A stretch of 64,000 nucleotides of DNA from Vesta saturnalis (taxonomy: Eukaryota > Arthropoda > Insecta > Coleoptera > Lampyridae): positions 3,315,501 through 3,379,500 of the forward strand of contig JARFJB010002087.1 in the NCBI GenBank assembly GCA_036346205.1, given 5' to 3'. The stretch's first letter is position 1. Every line of letters begins with the position of its first letter. The position numbers and the translations under genes are program-made. Shown in pieces: positions 21,427 to 33,694 of this stretch. The notes under the pieces are model-generated. The model did no database searches and was not told the DNA's origin. It worked only from the letters and a program-made list of their open reading frames with translations.

Positions 21427-22765
21427 TAGGTTTTAATTTTTTTTTTTGAAAGGTGGCTTGATCTAGACTGTTCACAGCTTTGATTCAAGAAAATTTGTTT
21501 ACTGTTAAGAGGTTTTAAAACTAGAATTTTTTGTGCCGGGGGTTTTTTAATATTTTAATTTAATGTTATTAAATAATTAATATGATCGGATTCATTTCTT
21601 CAAGGTGTTATAAGGTTTTTTTTTTATTTTGGTTTACTTCCATCTAAGGAACCTCAGGTAGATAGAAGACACCTTTATATTTTCTTTGACCCCTTTTTTA
21701 CCTCTTCTAAGGTGTATGTAATTTCGTTTGTTATTATTACGTTTTTATTAGCCTCCGGCAATGTAAGTATTGTAAACCTTAATCTTTTTTTTTTGAAAGG
21801 TGATTTGATCTAGACTGTTCTCAGCTTTGATTCAAGAAAATTTGCTTACTGTTGAGAGGTTTTAAAACTAGAATTTTTTGTGTCGGAGGTTTTTAAAAAT
21901 TTTAATTTAATGTTATTAAATAATTAGTATGATCGGATTCATTTCTTCAAGGTGTTATAAGGTTTTTTTTTTATTTTGGTATACTTCCATCTAAGGAACC
22001 TTAGGTAGATGGAAGACGCCTTTACATTTTCCTTGACCCCTTTTTACCTCTTCTAAGGTGTATGTAATTTCGTTTGTTATTATTACGTTTTTATTAGCCT
22101 CCGGCAATGTAAGTATTGTAAACCTTAATCTTTTTTTTTTTGAAAGGTGATTTGATCTAGACTGTTCTCAGCTTTGATTCAAGAAAATTTGCTTACTGTT
22201 GAGAGGTTTTAAAACTAGAATTTTTTGTGTCGGAGGTTTTTAAAAATTTTAATTTAATGTTATTAAATAATTAGTATGATCGGATTCATTTCTTCAAGGT
22301 GTTATAAGGTTTTTTTTTTATTTTGGTATACTTCCATCTAAGGAACCTTAGGTAGATAGAAGACGCCTTTACATTTTCCTTGACCCCTTTTTACCTCTTC
22401 TAAGGTGTATGTAATTTCGTTTGTTATTATTACGTTTTTATTAGCCTCCCGCAATGTAAGTATTGTAATCCTTAATCTTTTTTTTTTTTGAAAGGTTACT
22501 TGATCTAGACTGTTCTCAGCTTTGATTCAAGAAAATTTGTTTACTGTTAAGAGGTTTTAAAACTAGAATTTTTTGTGTCGGGGGTTTTAAAATGTTTAAT
22601 TTAATGTTATTAAATAATTAGTATGATCGGATTCATTTCTTCAAGGTGTTATAAGGTTTTTTTTTTATTTTGGTTTACTTCCATCTAAGGAACCTCAGGT
22701 AGATAGAAGACACTTTTATATTGTCCTCGATCCCTTTTTACCTCTTCTAAGGCGTATGTAATTTC
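21427..22765. repeat. Tandem array, about 3.8 copies of a 347 bp unit
   Basis: The phrase TGAAAGGTGATTTGATCTAG (first and last copies slightly different) recurs at 21447, 21794, 22141 and 22489, giving periods of 347, 347 and 348 bp. Units 2 and 3 are nearly identical; units 1 and 4 carry more private changes, as expected at array edges. Each unit contains a short hairpin (CTTCCATCTA ... TAGATAGAAG) and a T-rich run. There is no coding capacity. It looks like a small satellite-type array. Unit 4 stops where a mariner TIR begins. Confidence 0.93.
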
Positions 22766-23149
22766 AAATCACGGAAAAATAGTTTCAAGCCTGTGAGACC
22801 ATCACCAGGTGGCGTAATAGTGGCATCAAAACATAAAAAGTTTATTTTCTCGTAAAATTAGTTGAAAAAGTGCGTCAAAAAAATCTTTGTCATTTGTCAA
22901 GCAAAGTGGCGGGGGAAGGTTACATCATTAATTTGAAAAATGCTCATAGCTCTGGTTTGACTTAACCGAATTGAGTGAACTTGATCTCGTTTAAAAGAGC
23001 TTGCGATGTCTGATTTTTTACCTTGTACTAATTCCGCTAGGTAGCGTTATCTCAAAAACGTTTGGGAAATATTTTAAACAATTTAAATACAATGATGTAT
23101 ACGTTTTTACATGCTTAGGTAGAGCAAAAAGAAACAAAAAAACTGGCAA

Positions 23150-24592
23150 AAACCATATTACCGTATATACCGTAGACGGAGTACCCAAAGAGCTGAAGAA
23201 AACGTGATAAATGTTTCAACGAATGTGGAGTCCAGCCCTCAGCTAAGCGTTAGAGTAATTTCGAGAGACTTAGGTGTTTCTCGGGCCGCAGTACATCAAA
23301 TAGTGAAAGAACACAGGTGATGAATAATTATCCTTGCTAATGTATGAAATTAACCTTTAATTTTACTTCCACATCCAACGTATGGGAAGTATTGTATCGC
23401 TAAAAAAATTTTCAAACATTTTTATTTGCTCAATCGCCTTAAAATTTGAGCAAAAAAAATCTTGTCTGTGTGTGTGTGTGTGTGTGTACTCCATAACTTT
23501 CGAAGTACTTAACATATCAACTTGAAATTTGGCACACATATAGATGTCAACTACCCAAAGCGACTGATTGGGGTCAGTGGGGTATGGGGAAAGGGGTCAA
23601 ATTGTGGGGTAAGTACCCCTTTTGCAAATTTTAATTTTTTTAGATTTTTTTCCTTTAATATTTGATTAGTAATATAATTGTGAGTATTTTTGTCCCTATA
23701 ATTTTTCTGTACAACTCACGGTTTACATGATATTAGGAAAAAAAACTTTAAAAAACCGTTTTTTTCCTAAACATCTCCGGAACTACTTAACATATTCAAA
23801 TAGTGAAATTACCATTAGATAGGAAATACAATTTCTCACAAATAGTGTTTGTGCAATTTTTTCGAAAATTTTGTCATTTTCGAAATATTTCCAAAAAACT
23901 TAATTTTGGAACCCGTCTACACGATTTTTTTTTAATTTTGGCGTTAGATAGAAAATCAAATTTCTGATCGAAAAGCATGCTTGTAATTTTTTTGTGAAGT
24001 TAAGCGTTTTCGAGTTATTTACAAATAAAAAAACGATTTTTTGATGTGAAAGTATGGATACAATTTGCAGCGGTTTTTTCTTTGAAATACACCCTTGAAT
24101 GAAGTATACTGTGCCTTAGGTTACATTCATATCATATTGCGCTCTACCAACCTTTGACCGCCGCAAAGTACCATAGAAGGTTGAACCACTATTATTGATT
24201 GATAATGTTACGGAAGACAGGAACCTTTTATCCTGAATTCGATGGATGGGTTAAGCAACATTACATGGTGATAGAGCAGTCAGTGTGCATTATTTGTTCG
24301 CAATAAACGCCCTTTGGATGCAGGAGGTACAGCATGCATGTTTAATGTGGCATTCTAGGTACACAAATCTTAGGCCCCATATATTTAATGAAAGTCTTAG
24401 AGGACAAACATGTTTAAATTTTTAGGACAGTCAGTTATCAGTTCTTTTACAAAATGTCCCCTTGGAAACTAGAAGAACAATGTTTTTTCAATATGATGAT
24501 TTTCCATCGCATCTCGCTACAAATGTTCGTCGATTGATTGCTCCTACATTTCCTAACACGTGGACTGGAAAAGACTTTTTATGTCCATAAAT
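23150..24592 (+). pseudogene. Mariner-like transposase, two fragments split by an insertion
   Basis: Fragment 1 (23150-23325) reads EENVINVSTNVESSPQLSVR and VISRDLGVSRAAVHQIVKEH, the second helix-turn-helix. Fragment 2 (24360-24592) reads NLRPHIFNESLRGQTCLNF, SVLLQNVPLETRRTMFF, DDFPSHLATNVRRLIAPTF and PNTWTGKDFLCP, the part of the catalytic core around the HDGAPAHF / RWIGRGG motif. Stops and frame changes occur in both. It is oriented with the element, opposite to most other mariner copies here. Confidence 0.7.
23335..24135. repeat. Probable non-coding insertion with (GT)n
   Basis: This stretch splits the transposase. It contains TGTCTGTGTGTGTGTGTGTG at about 23463-23488, then text about 'CATAACTTTCGAAGTACTTA' and 'GAAATTTGGCACACATATAG' typical of a dispersed insect repeat of unknown class, and several near-repeats of TTTTTTCC/CGTTTTCGAG type. 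No frame. Boundaries are approximate. Confidence 0.45.
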
Positions 24593-25500
24593 AAAAGAAA
24601 CAATAAATCTTACTAGTTTGATTATTATTAATAATGACATTTTTACCTATGTTTTCTTATGCCACCTGATGTAACCTGTACGAATTTCTATCTACGGGGC
24701 AGATTAAAATACTTTACTTATACAACGAGACCTACGACGTGAGAAAATATGATTCAACGAATAACGGACGCTAATCATAGCATAAGTATAGCGGCTGTCT
24801 TGACAACCAGGGAGAGACTGGAATTATGTATTCAAAATAATGGACATTTGTTTGAACATTTAGTACATTCAATGATTTTGCAACCTTTATAAAGTAAAAA
24901 ATCGATATTAACATCCAGTTAAAAATTTAGAGGCGACAAATTTGTATATATCCATGTTTTATTCATATTTTTGCTTAAAATGAGATATGAGATATTGCAG
25001 TTTTTTAGGTTCTTCTTGCTCTACCTAATCATGCAAAAAGTGTTATGAAATTCTTCGAAAAATTTCGCAAAATATGTCAGTTTTTGAGACCTCCACCGAT
25101 ATTAGCAGAAGGTGTGTAACCATTACTTATACGGTAAAAGATAATGCATGAAAACTTTTTCTAAACGAGATCGAGTTCAAGCATTTTAATACAGTAATAA
25201 CCTCCCCCGCCACTTTATTTGACAAAAGATTAAGATGACATCTGAAGCTATTTTGTTGAGGAAACTTAGAACGTTATATTAATATTTTTGGACGTCCTTT
25301 CCTCGTAATTGTTTGTGAAAATCATATTTTTATGTTTTGATGCCACTATTACGTCCCCTAGAGGTCTTCTCATAGGTTTGAAAATATTTTTCCAGCGTTT
25401 TCTCTGGGCCACTTGTATTAAAAATGTTTTCTTTCTAAAGCTGTGAGATACTTAGTTTCTGAGATACAGCCGCCCACCACTCTTAATAGAACATCCGGTA

Positions 25501-26560
25501 CCATAAATAGTCTGAAAATGTCAGTTATGTCAAAACTATTTAATTTTGTAGTATAATAAATATTGTGGGGATGGTGTGAGTAATTACTAACTCCTTATTT
25601 TACAGTAGCGTTTCTTTCTAGCAAGATATTTTTCACATATATAGAGAGATCAAATAAATCAATTGTTTTGGAAAATAAACCGATTAGGATTGGGGAAATG
25701 GATCAAAGAATTGTTAAAAATTAATTTAGTATAGCGGTGTTTCTAAATTGTGTACTGCTGTTATTTTAAAATTCATATATTTTTGGAAATCGCGAGTTTG
25801 TAAATATGCTAACACTTAATAATAATGTTCATTTTTTGCAAATAAATGAATTGTTTTTAAAAACTTAGAGCCTGCTATTTCTGAAGCTTTTGAACCACTT
25901 TATATAAATTCTTGTGTTACCATTATACCTAACTTCAAAGAACAATGGTTTCTTCAAATGAATAAACGTTGTATTTATTATCAATAAGGGTTTAACCGAA
26001 TTTTATATATTTTAGATTAGATTACAAACACATGGATACATTTTCTTTGTATGAAATTGATGATTATTGAGGGTGATGTATTGAAGCAGCAAATCTATGC
26101 CGACACGTTGGGAGACAAATTGTAATGACTTACAGACCCCACATTCGTTGCCAATTTGTAATGTTACCTTCTTAATCTTCGTTGAAAAAGAAGAAGTTAA
26201 GACTTACGCAGTGGCTTCACTTATGTTATAATGTATTACTTCAGGTAAGATGCCTTTAATTTAAATTGTGAATCTAGTTTTTCAATATTACTTTATATAA
26301 ACGAGTTTAAATATAAATTCAATAGTGAACTCTGCTAAAGGCTGTTAATATTTATTATAGTTATTATTATAAAGATTGAATTTATAAATAAAATCAATCT
26401 TTTAACTTATTTCTAAAATTGTCCCATATAGTAGTAGTAGTAATATTATAAGTCATTCAAACTATCGGTTCATATAATGTTTTGTTGAACCCTTTAACTT
26501 TATTTGATTTATCCCTGACCTTTGAAACATAATATTACTTCAAATTTGAATTGATCAAAG
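25501..26560. other. No gene seen
   Basis: AT-rich DNA without recognisable features. Confidence 0.5.
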
Positions 26561-26644
26561 TAACTAAATCAATTTGTAATTAATAATTATTTACACAACT
26601 CATTAGTTGTGTAAATAATTATTAATTACAAATTGATTTGGTTA
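26561..26644. repeat. Near-perfect hairpin, 40 bp arms, 4 nt loop
   Basis: The inner 35 bp of the arms (26566-26600 and 26605-26639) are exact reverse complements around the loop CATT; the arms extend to 40 bp with one G-T mismatch. The tip reads TTTACACAACT CATT AGTTGTGTAAA. The arms are AT-rich and non-coding, and no TIR-type flanks were found. Confidence 0.95.
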
Positions 26645-28559
26645 GCCCATTGGCTAAATTCTTTTTCTTCCTAAGGACAATAACTAATTCTTTTGTTAAC
26701 TTTATTTATTGATCACTCTAATAAACAATGAATTTATAAGGGTAATAAACATTTTTATTTTAATTTTGTCTTCTAACTGCTAATTATGTTAGGATATCAA
26801 CGTCACAAGTAATTCATATATAGCTGGAATTCATAATCAGTCTCAAGTCACTGAGCTATTAACTTTGTTGGAACATCCGAGTTTTTTCCAACTTTAATGT
26901 AATAGTGGTATTTATTTTGTATAAAACCAAATGAATGATCACAAGGATAAACTTATATTACCACAGTTTCAAACTAAACAATACAATCTTAACAACTCAT
27001 TTACATAATATTATCAACATAAATATTGCAAGTCTAAAATAAATCCTAGCGGACTTGAATCTAGCTCTTAAAGTTATATGTATAATCATTAAATGGTCAC
27101 GTTCCAGCACAATTAATGCTCTTAGTCAAGTAAATCTTTTATAAAGTATTTAATCTCAGCACTTAACCATTGACTGATCTCAAAATTGTATAATAAAGAT
27201 ACAAATTTCTTACTTAATGACAATATGTAATCCATTACTAGGTACCTTTTCTTGAATACACACAGTTTACACACATTTGTAATCTATTCCCAAAACAAAG
27301 TGCTTATAAATATGTTCCAATCTTCTTCAACTTAGTTGATTCTTGACTAATCAATTTCTTCGGTAATTAAGCGCACATAAATCTTTAATCACCAATTTAT
27401 ATACCTGTGTTCGTTTACTGATGTATGGGAAAATTTGAGTACTTTTCAGTTTCACTATTTAAATTCCAATATTGTCGGATTTCAATTTACTGTTACGTAA
27501 ATTGTTCAAATTTTAGCTTATTAGTTACTATTGTTTATGTTAAACACAATTTTAACGATTTTTTTTAATTTCCAGTCGTATCTAACTGTGAAACAAGTCC
27601 TTCTACCATTTGTTCGGTTAAATTTATAGTTATTAATATACTGTACCTAATATTGTTCCTTTAAAAGGTACTAAATTCAGAACACACAAATGTTAAACAT
27701 CATTCGTTTAAATATCGAATGCTTTAACAGAATATTATTCGTTAATTGATCAGATTTCGTTATGTGATTATTAGGCACTTTTAACAATAATATACGATTA
27801 CTAATAGATTTAAATGACCTGATTTTTAATGATTGATGGCGAAAAAAATTTAATTTTCAGTTTGAAATCATTTTAAATTTTTATGTGGACAGACTAAAAT
27901 GGCCATATGTAAAAGTCATTAATGTTCTGCTTTGATATTAAATCAAGACTATGTCGCTCACGCCCCTAAAAATTTCTTAATACATGCGTCCTTAACCGGC
28001 GTATTATTAATACATTCAATTGTTACGGGCATGACACTCACTAGAACATTAACCCGTAAAGGTAAAATGCATGATACGGAAATAGCTCTCCTAAATACAA
28101 CTAAAAAAATCGAGAAAAACCTACAATGATCTGCCCTAAAATTTTCACAACCAAACTATCTGTTATGGGCGAGATGACAGCAGAATCGAAAGTAACAGAT
28201 GAGAGAAATGTGTCGGAAGCTCAGTGGAATAAAGGACGTGGGTGTGGTATTAATTTTGCCACTCTTAATACATAAGACACAATAGGGGAAAATCCTAAAT
28301 TAAATGCGATATTCAACTTTAAAATGAAAATTCCCGATTACTTATTGTTAATTCAAAATTATGCATATTTATAATATACTAAATATCCTATTATTAAAAA
28401 AAAATTCTACGACAAATTTCATCCACACGTGGCACTAATTCCAATAAGAATTGGAGTAATGGAGTAAGGCATTATTAACATGGTTTGGTTAATTTTACTT
28501 AGCTTTGGTTCCATCCGATCAACATAAATTTCAGAATAATTTGCTAAATTTTATGTATA
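26645..28559. other. No recognisable gene
   Basis: Mostly AT-rich. A less AT-rich island at about 27930-28260 contains a 65-codon open frame (27932-28129), but its product resembles nothing I know and the reading does not extend with any consistent frame. Confidence 0.45.
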
Positions 28560-30816
28560 TTTCTAATTTTATAATTTTTATAAGACTTAGAAAGCCTAAT
28601 ATAATATAACTAGGTTTTTTACCCGATCATAATCGATTATATCAATTTTTAATTAATTGTGTATCGTCCTAAGAAGTGGCCCCCATTGATCATATTTTTA
28701 CAAAAATAAAATAGATGCAAACGTTGTGTATAAAATTAATATGTAGTTTCTATTAAACAAAACATAGCCTTTCAAACGCTCTCTTTTTTAACCTTCAAAC
28801 TACTTTAAGCAGAGGCGGTTCGTTATTATTGACAATTTCTGAATTGGATTTTAAATTTATTATTGATGTAAATACAAATGTATAAAATTATTTAATAGTT
28901 TTAGATGTGAATCAATAAACTTATTTTTATTTCAAATATATTATTTATGGTATATTTACACAAAATATTTTAATACGTTTGCAATGTATTTTCAACCCCT
29001 TTCCAGTGGCGCAGCTTAATTCTTAAATATATGAATTTTTGTTGTAAGATTCATGTACGAATGTTTACTAATTCACTGCATTGTTACTAATTTGATAACA
29101 AGCATAAAACTTTCTCTCCAAATAAACTTAATACTTAATAAAAATAAAATAATGCTCAATTCAGTATAGCAAAACAAGAAAAATGCAACCAAAAAATTGT
29201 TTCAATTCAATCAACCCTTCAAAAGATAGATTGAATAAAATGTGAATTGAGAAAATCGATTCTTTGTTTGTTTATCTGTTTCAGGAATTAGGAAAATACA
29301 CACGTTTTAAAAAGTATTGTTATTTTAAATATATTGTAGTATTTTTTTAATTTTTATCTGTACAGACCTTTATGGAACGCGCTGATAATAGATCTAATGC
29401 CTTTCTGACGTCAGTATGGCTGAATCGGTCGAGTTGCATGTACAGATGTTTATGAAGTTAATCATTTTGGACTATGTTTTACCTCAGTGCTTGAATTCAG
29501 GAAGTTATCATTTTTCAAGGAGTTAGCTGCATTACCTTGGTCTATATCAAGACACTGATCTTTTGACTAATCTAATTATTCCTAGCTTCTACAGATTAAT
29601 CAAATGTCTAGGAAATTGTCACCACCAAACAGATGGAGCGTTTTTCTCGAATTCATTTCAAGATAGAATGAAAGAAAATCAGAATTATTAGATGTTATCG
29701 TTTCATGAGAAAACCATATATTGTCAAAAATCAAGATACAAAGTGTTACATAATAAGGCTTCAATTTTATCGTGATTTTCTAATTTAAGATAAAAGCTAG
29801 AGAAAGAAGTAAAATTTATTGCTCTTTTTTATATTAAAAAGTAGCGTTGTACACAATGGAAGTATATAAATAAAACAGCTCTTGCCTTTTTGACATGTTT
29901 AGCCGGGAAGATATTAGATAGACTCGCTGGCCTCGATCAATTTTCATTTATTTATGGGACACCAAAAGCTTTCTATAATATCTGAATAATTTACTGGAAA
30001 ATTGTCTGCACAATTTACAGAGATAATATTAAGAGACTCTGCAAATTTTAATTTAAATCGATCGAAATTGCTTTTATTATATTCACGTAATAGAGGAAAA
30101 TGCATTTGATGTGCTAAGTTAGCTGAAACTGCAGAGTGGTTTTCACTTTATTTCGAAGTTAAGAGAGTATTTTAGTTTTATTTAAATTTCCTAGTTGTTC
30201 GAAAAGCGTCCGCAATACACGATCCACTTCAACTTTTCGTTGTTTTCACGTACACCAGCTTATAGCTTATCTTGTTCTTTTAGGTACAAATATACGATAA
30301 CAAAGAACACCTAAGTTTATACGTTGAAACTTTTATAGAGTTAACTTGTTTCTGTTAAAATTTACGCTATTTCTGTTTAGTACTAAAGTCGGTAAATTCC
30401 ATTTTATGTACGAATTTATTCAACTTGATGATGTCACATTTATATGTATGCACATATGCCGTTCCTGTTTTATGCAGCAATTTGTTCAACAGTTACGATT
30501 TCTCGTGCGTTTAACTTGATTATCATCACCAATTCAACCTAAAATATTGCCACAATAGATTCATCTACTTTTTTCTGTTTTGGATGGGAAATACTGATAT
30601 TCAGATTGTATTGTTGTATCCTAAATAACATTTTTCTATGGTAAGGTAAATTTATTTTACTTCATTGGGAGTAGATGTGAATTAAATCTGGTATTTGCAT
30701 AAGTATTAATTTCGATATTGTACAACAATTTTCAGAGTAAAAATATATAGTGTGCCCTAACGATCTGTTTATATATACAAGGTGGGCCGTAAGTCAGTTG
30801 TCACTCTCAATCCTTA

Positions 30817-31491
30817 AGGTAGCTTTACACGGTGCCTTTTTCCATGCATCTTGCTGCATGCGCTATAGCGCAAGAAAAGCATGCACTTACTGCTTGCGTC
30901 ATTTTAGAGTGCACGCAACCATGCAAGGTGACCCAAATGAGTCCCGACTCAGATGGGAATCTATTGCCGCATTCTAGCGTTTTAACAATAATGTCTGCAG
31001 AAATGGAGTGGAATAATGAAAAAATATGTACAGTTTATTGAATCATATAAAGAATATGAATGTTTGTGGCGTTCAAAAGACGCCAATTATAAAAATAGAA
31101 ATAAAAGAGGCTATGCAATACTTGAATTGGCAGAAAAATAAGAGGTCACTGCAAAAGTGATTTTAAACAAATTAAAAGTATGCGTTCGTACTTTCATAAA
31201 GAATACACAAAAACAATTTCCAAGAAACGTGGTAGCGGAGCAGATGAAATTTATAAAAGTAACTGGTTCGCCTATACCAGCTTATTTCGGTGCACACGTT
31301 CTCCCATCTAGCTTTAATCCTTCGCACTACCCTCCGTCCGTGGAGAAAGTTATATCATAGGGAGGCGCTAATCCCAGACATGAAGTCCCGTCCGTCGTAA
31401 AAATGTAATTAACGTGTTATATGCTTATCTACTAGCTGCATATTAAAAGTACATTAGGTATTTTTCAATAATGTTTCTAGAAATTATGTAT
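30817..31491 (+). mobile_element. Duplicated left end of Harbinger element II
   Basis: This starts at AGGTAGCTTTACACGGTGCC right after TTA (30814-30816), like the copy at 35317 but without the latter's small deletion in the TIR. It is cut at the duplication junction, so it has no right end. Confidence 0.85.
30991..31364 (+). pseudogene. MADF-domain gene exon 1, duplicated dead copy
   Basis: From ATG at 30991: MSAEMEWNNEK, then a frameshift, then FIESYKEYECLWRSKDANYK, NRNKRGYAILELAEK, a stop, and EVTAKVILNKLKVCVRTFI. Further on, in another frame, come GSGADEIYKSNWFAYTSLF. It is the partner of 35474-35716, with more lesions (an extra base after NNEK and a TAA after LAEK). Confidence 0.8.
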
Positions 31492-33694
31492 TTTCTAATT
31501 TTATAATTTTATAAGACTTTAATTAATTGTGTATCGCCTGAAGTGGATTGATCATATTTTTACAAAAATAAAATAGACGCAAACGTTGTATATAAAATTA
31601 ATAGTTTTCTATTAAACAAAACATAGCCTTTCAGGTGCTCTTTTTTAACCTTCAAACTACTTTAAGCAGAACGGTTCGTTATTATTAACAATTTTGAATT
31701 GGTTTTAAATTTATTTTGATGTAAATACCAATGTATACTTTGTCTAAAATTATTTAATAGTTTTAGATGTTAATCCATAAACTTATTTTGATTTCAAATA
31801 TATTATTTAGGTTATGTTTACACAAAATATTTTAATACGTTTGCAATTTATTTTCAACCCCTTTCCAGTGGCGCAGCTTAATTCTTAAATATATGAATTT
31901 TTGTTGTAAGATTAATGTACGAATGTTTACTAATTCATTGCATTGTTACTAATTTAATAACAAGCATAAAACTTTCTCTCAAATAAACTTAATACATACT
32001 TAATAAAAATAAAATAATGCTCAATTCAGTATAGCAAAACAAGAAAATGCAAAAAATTGTTTCAATTCAATCAACCCTTCAAAAGGTAGATTGAATAACA
32101 TGTAATTGAGAAAATCGATTCTTTGTTTGTTTATCTGTTTCAGGAATTAGGAAAATACACACGTTTTAAAAAGTATTGTTATTTTAAGTATATTGTAGTA
32201 TTTTTTAATTTTTATCTGTGACCTTTATGGAACGCGCTGATAATAGATCTAATGCCTTTCTGACGTATTTGTCGCAATCCAATGTCAGTATGGCCGAATC
32301 GGTCGGTTGCATGTACAGATATTTATGAAGTTAATCATTTTGGACTATGTTTTACCTCAGTGCTTGAATTCAGAAAGTTATTATTCTTCAAGGAGTTAGC
32401 TGCATTACCTTTGTCAATATCAAGACACTGATCTTCTGACTAATCTAATTATTCCTAGCTTCTACAGATTAATCAAATGTCTAAATTGTCACCACCAAAC
32501 AGATGGAGCGTTTTTCTCGAATTCATTTCAAGATAGAATGAAAGAAAATCAGAATTATTAGATGTTATCGTTTCATGAGAAAACCATATATTGTCAAAAA
32601 TCAAGATACAAAGTGTTACATAATAAGGCTTCAATTTTATCGTGATTTTCTAATTTAAGATAAAAGCTAGAGAAAGAAGTAAAATTTATTGCTCTTTTTT
32701 ATATTAAAAAGTAGCGTTGTACACAATGGAAGTATATAAATAAAACAGCTCTTGCCTTTTTGACATGTTTAGCCGGGAAGATATTAGATAGACTCGCTGG
32801 CCTCGATCAATTTTCATTTATTTATGGGACACCAAAAGCTTTCTATAATATCTGAATAATTTACTGGAAAATTGTCTGCACAATTTACAGAGATAATATT
32901 AAGAGACTCTGCAAATTTTAATTTAAATCGATCGAAATTGCTTTTATTATATTCACGTAATAGAGGAAAATGCATTTGATGTGCTAAGTTAGCTGAAACT
33001 GCAGAGTGGTTTTCACTTTATTTCGAAGTTAAGAGAGTATTTTAGTTTTATTTAAATTTCCTAGTTGTTCGAAAAGCGTCCGCAATACACGATCCACTTC
33101 AACTTTTCGTTGTTTTCACGTCCACCGCTTATAGCTTATCTTGTTCTTTAGGTACATATATACGATAACAAAGAACACCTAAGTTTATACGTTGAAACTT
33201 TTATAGAGTTAACTTGTTTCTGTTAAAATTTACGCTATTTCTGTTTAGTACTAAAGTCGGTAAATTCCATTTTATGTACGAATTTATTCAACTTGATGAT
33301 GTCACATTTATATGTATGCACATATGCCGTTCCTGTTTTATGCAGCAATTTGTTCAACAGTTACGATTTCTCGTGCGTTTAACTTGATTATCATCACCAA
33401 TTCAACCTAAAATATTGTCACAATAGATTCATCTACTTTTTCTGTTTTGATGGAAATACTGATATTCAGATTGTATTGTTGTATCCTAAATAACATTTTT
33501 CTATGGTAAGGTAAATTTATTTTACTTCATTGGGAGTAGGTGTGAATTAAATCTGAGAGAGTGTTTTCTTGGTATTTGCATAAGTATTAATTTCGATATT
33601 GTACAGTAAGGTCCGAAAGTCCTGTCACCATACCCTATTTGTGTGATGATTGTATGTGTATTTGCATATGTTGATAGTTACAGTTTTAGGTTGT

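Larger units (their letters stand above)
22766..25500 (+). mobile_element. Mariner-like element (DUF4817 type) with nested insertion
   Basis: The left arm 22766-22950 matches the reverse complement of about 25190-25410, including GTGGCATCAAAACATAAAAA and the CCCGCCACTTT block. The right end continues further, to CCGGATGTTC read inward from 25498, next to TA. The left end is therefore truncated at the satellite array. Plus-strand transposase pieces lie at 23150-23320 and 24370-24590, separated by an apparent insertion (about 23335-24135). Confidence 0.75.
28560..31491. repeat. Tandem segmental duplication, copy 1 (2.93 kb)
   Basis: The whole unit recurs at 31492-35984 in the same orientation. 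The unit begins at TTTCTAATTTTA (28560), the same 12-mer that stands at the junction (31492) and at the end of copy 2 (35971). The last 675 bp (from 30817) are the left end of Harbinger element II. The rest is non-coding to my reading. About 29610-30250 is almost identical to 32490-33120, whereas the first kilobase differs by many small indels. Confidence 0.95.

Noticed and set aside
21427..22765. CRISPR-like direct repeats
   Set aside because: The repeat unit is the full 347 bp without unique spacers, in a eukaryotic context; it is a tandem array.
27932..28129. 65-codon ORF in a slightly GC-richer island
   Set aside because: No recognisable motif, no extension in frame and no splice context; not enough to call a gene.
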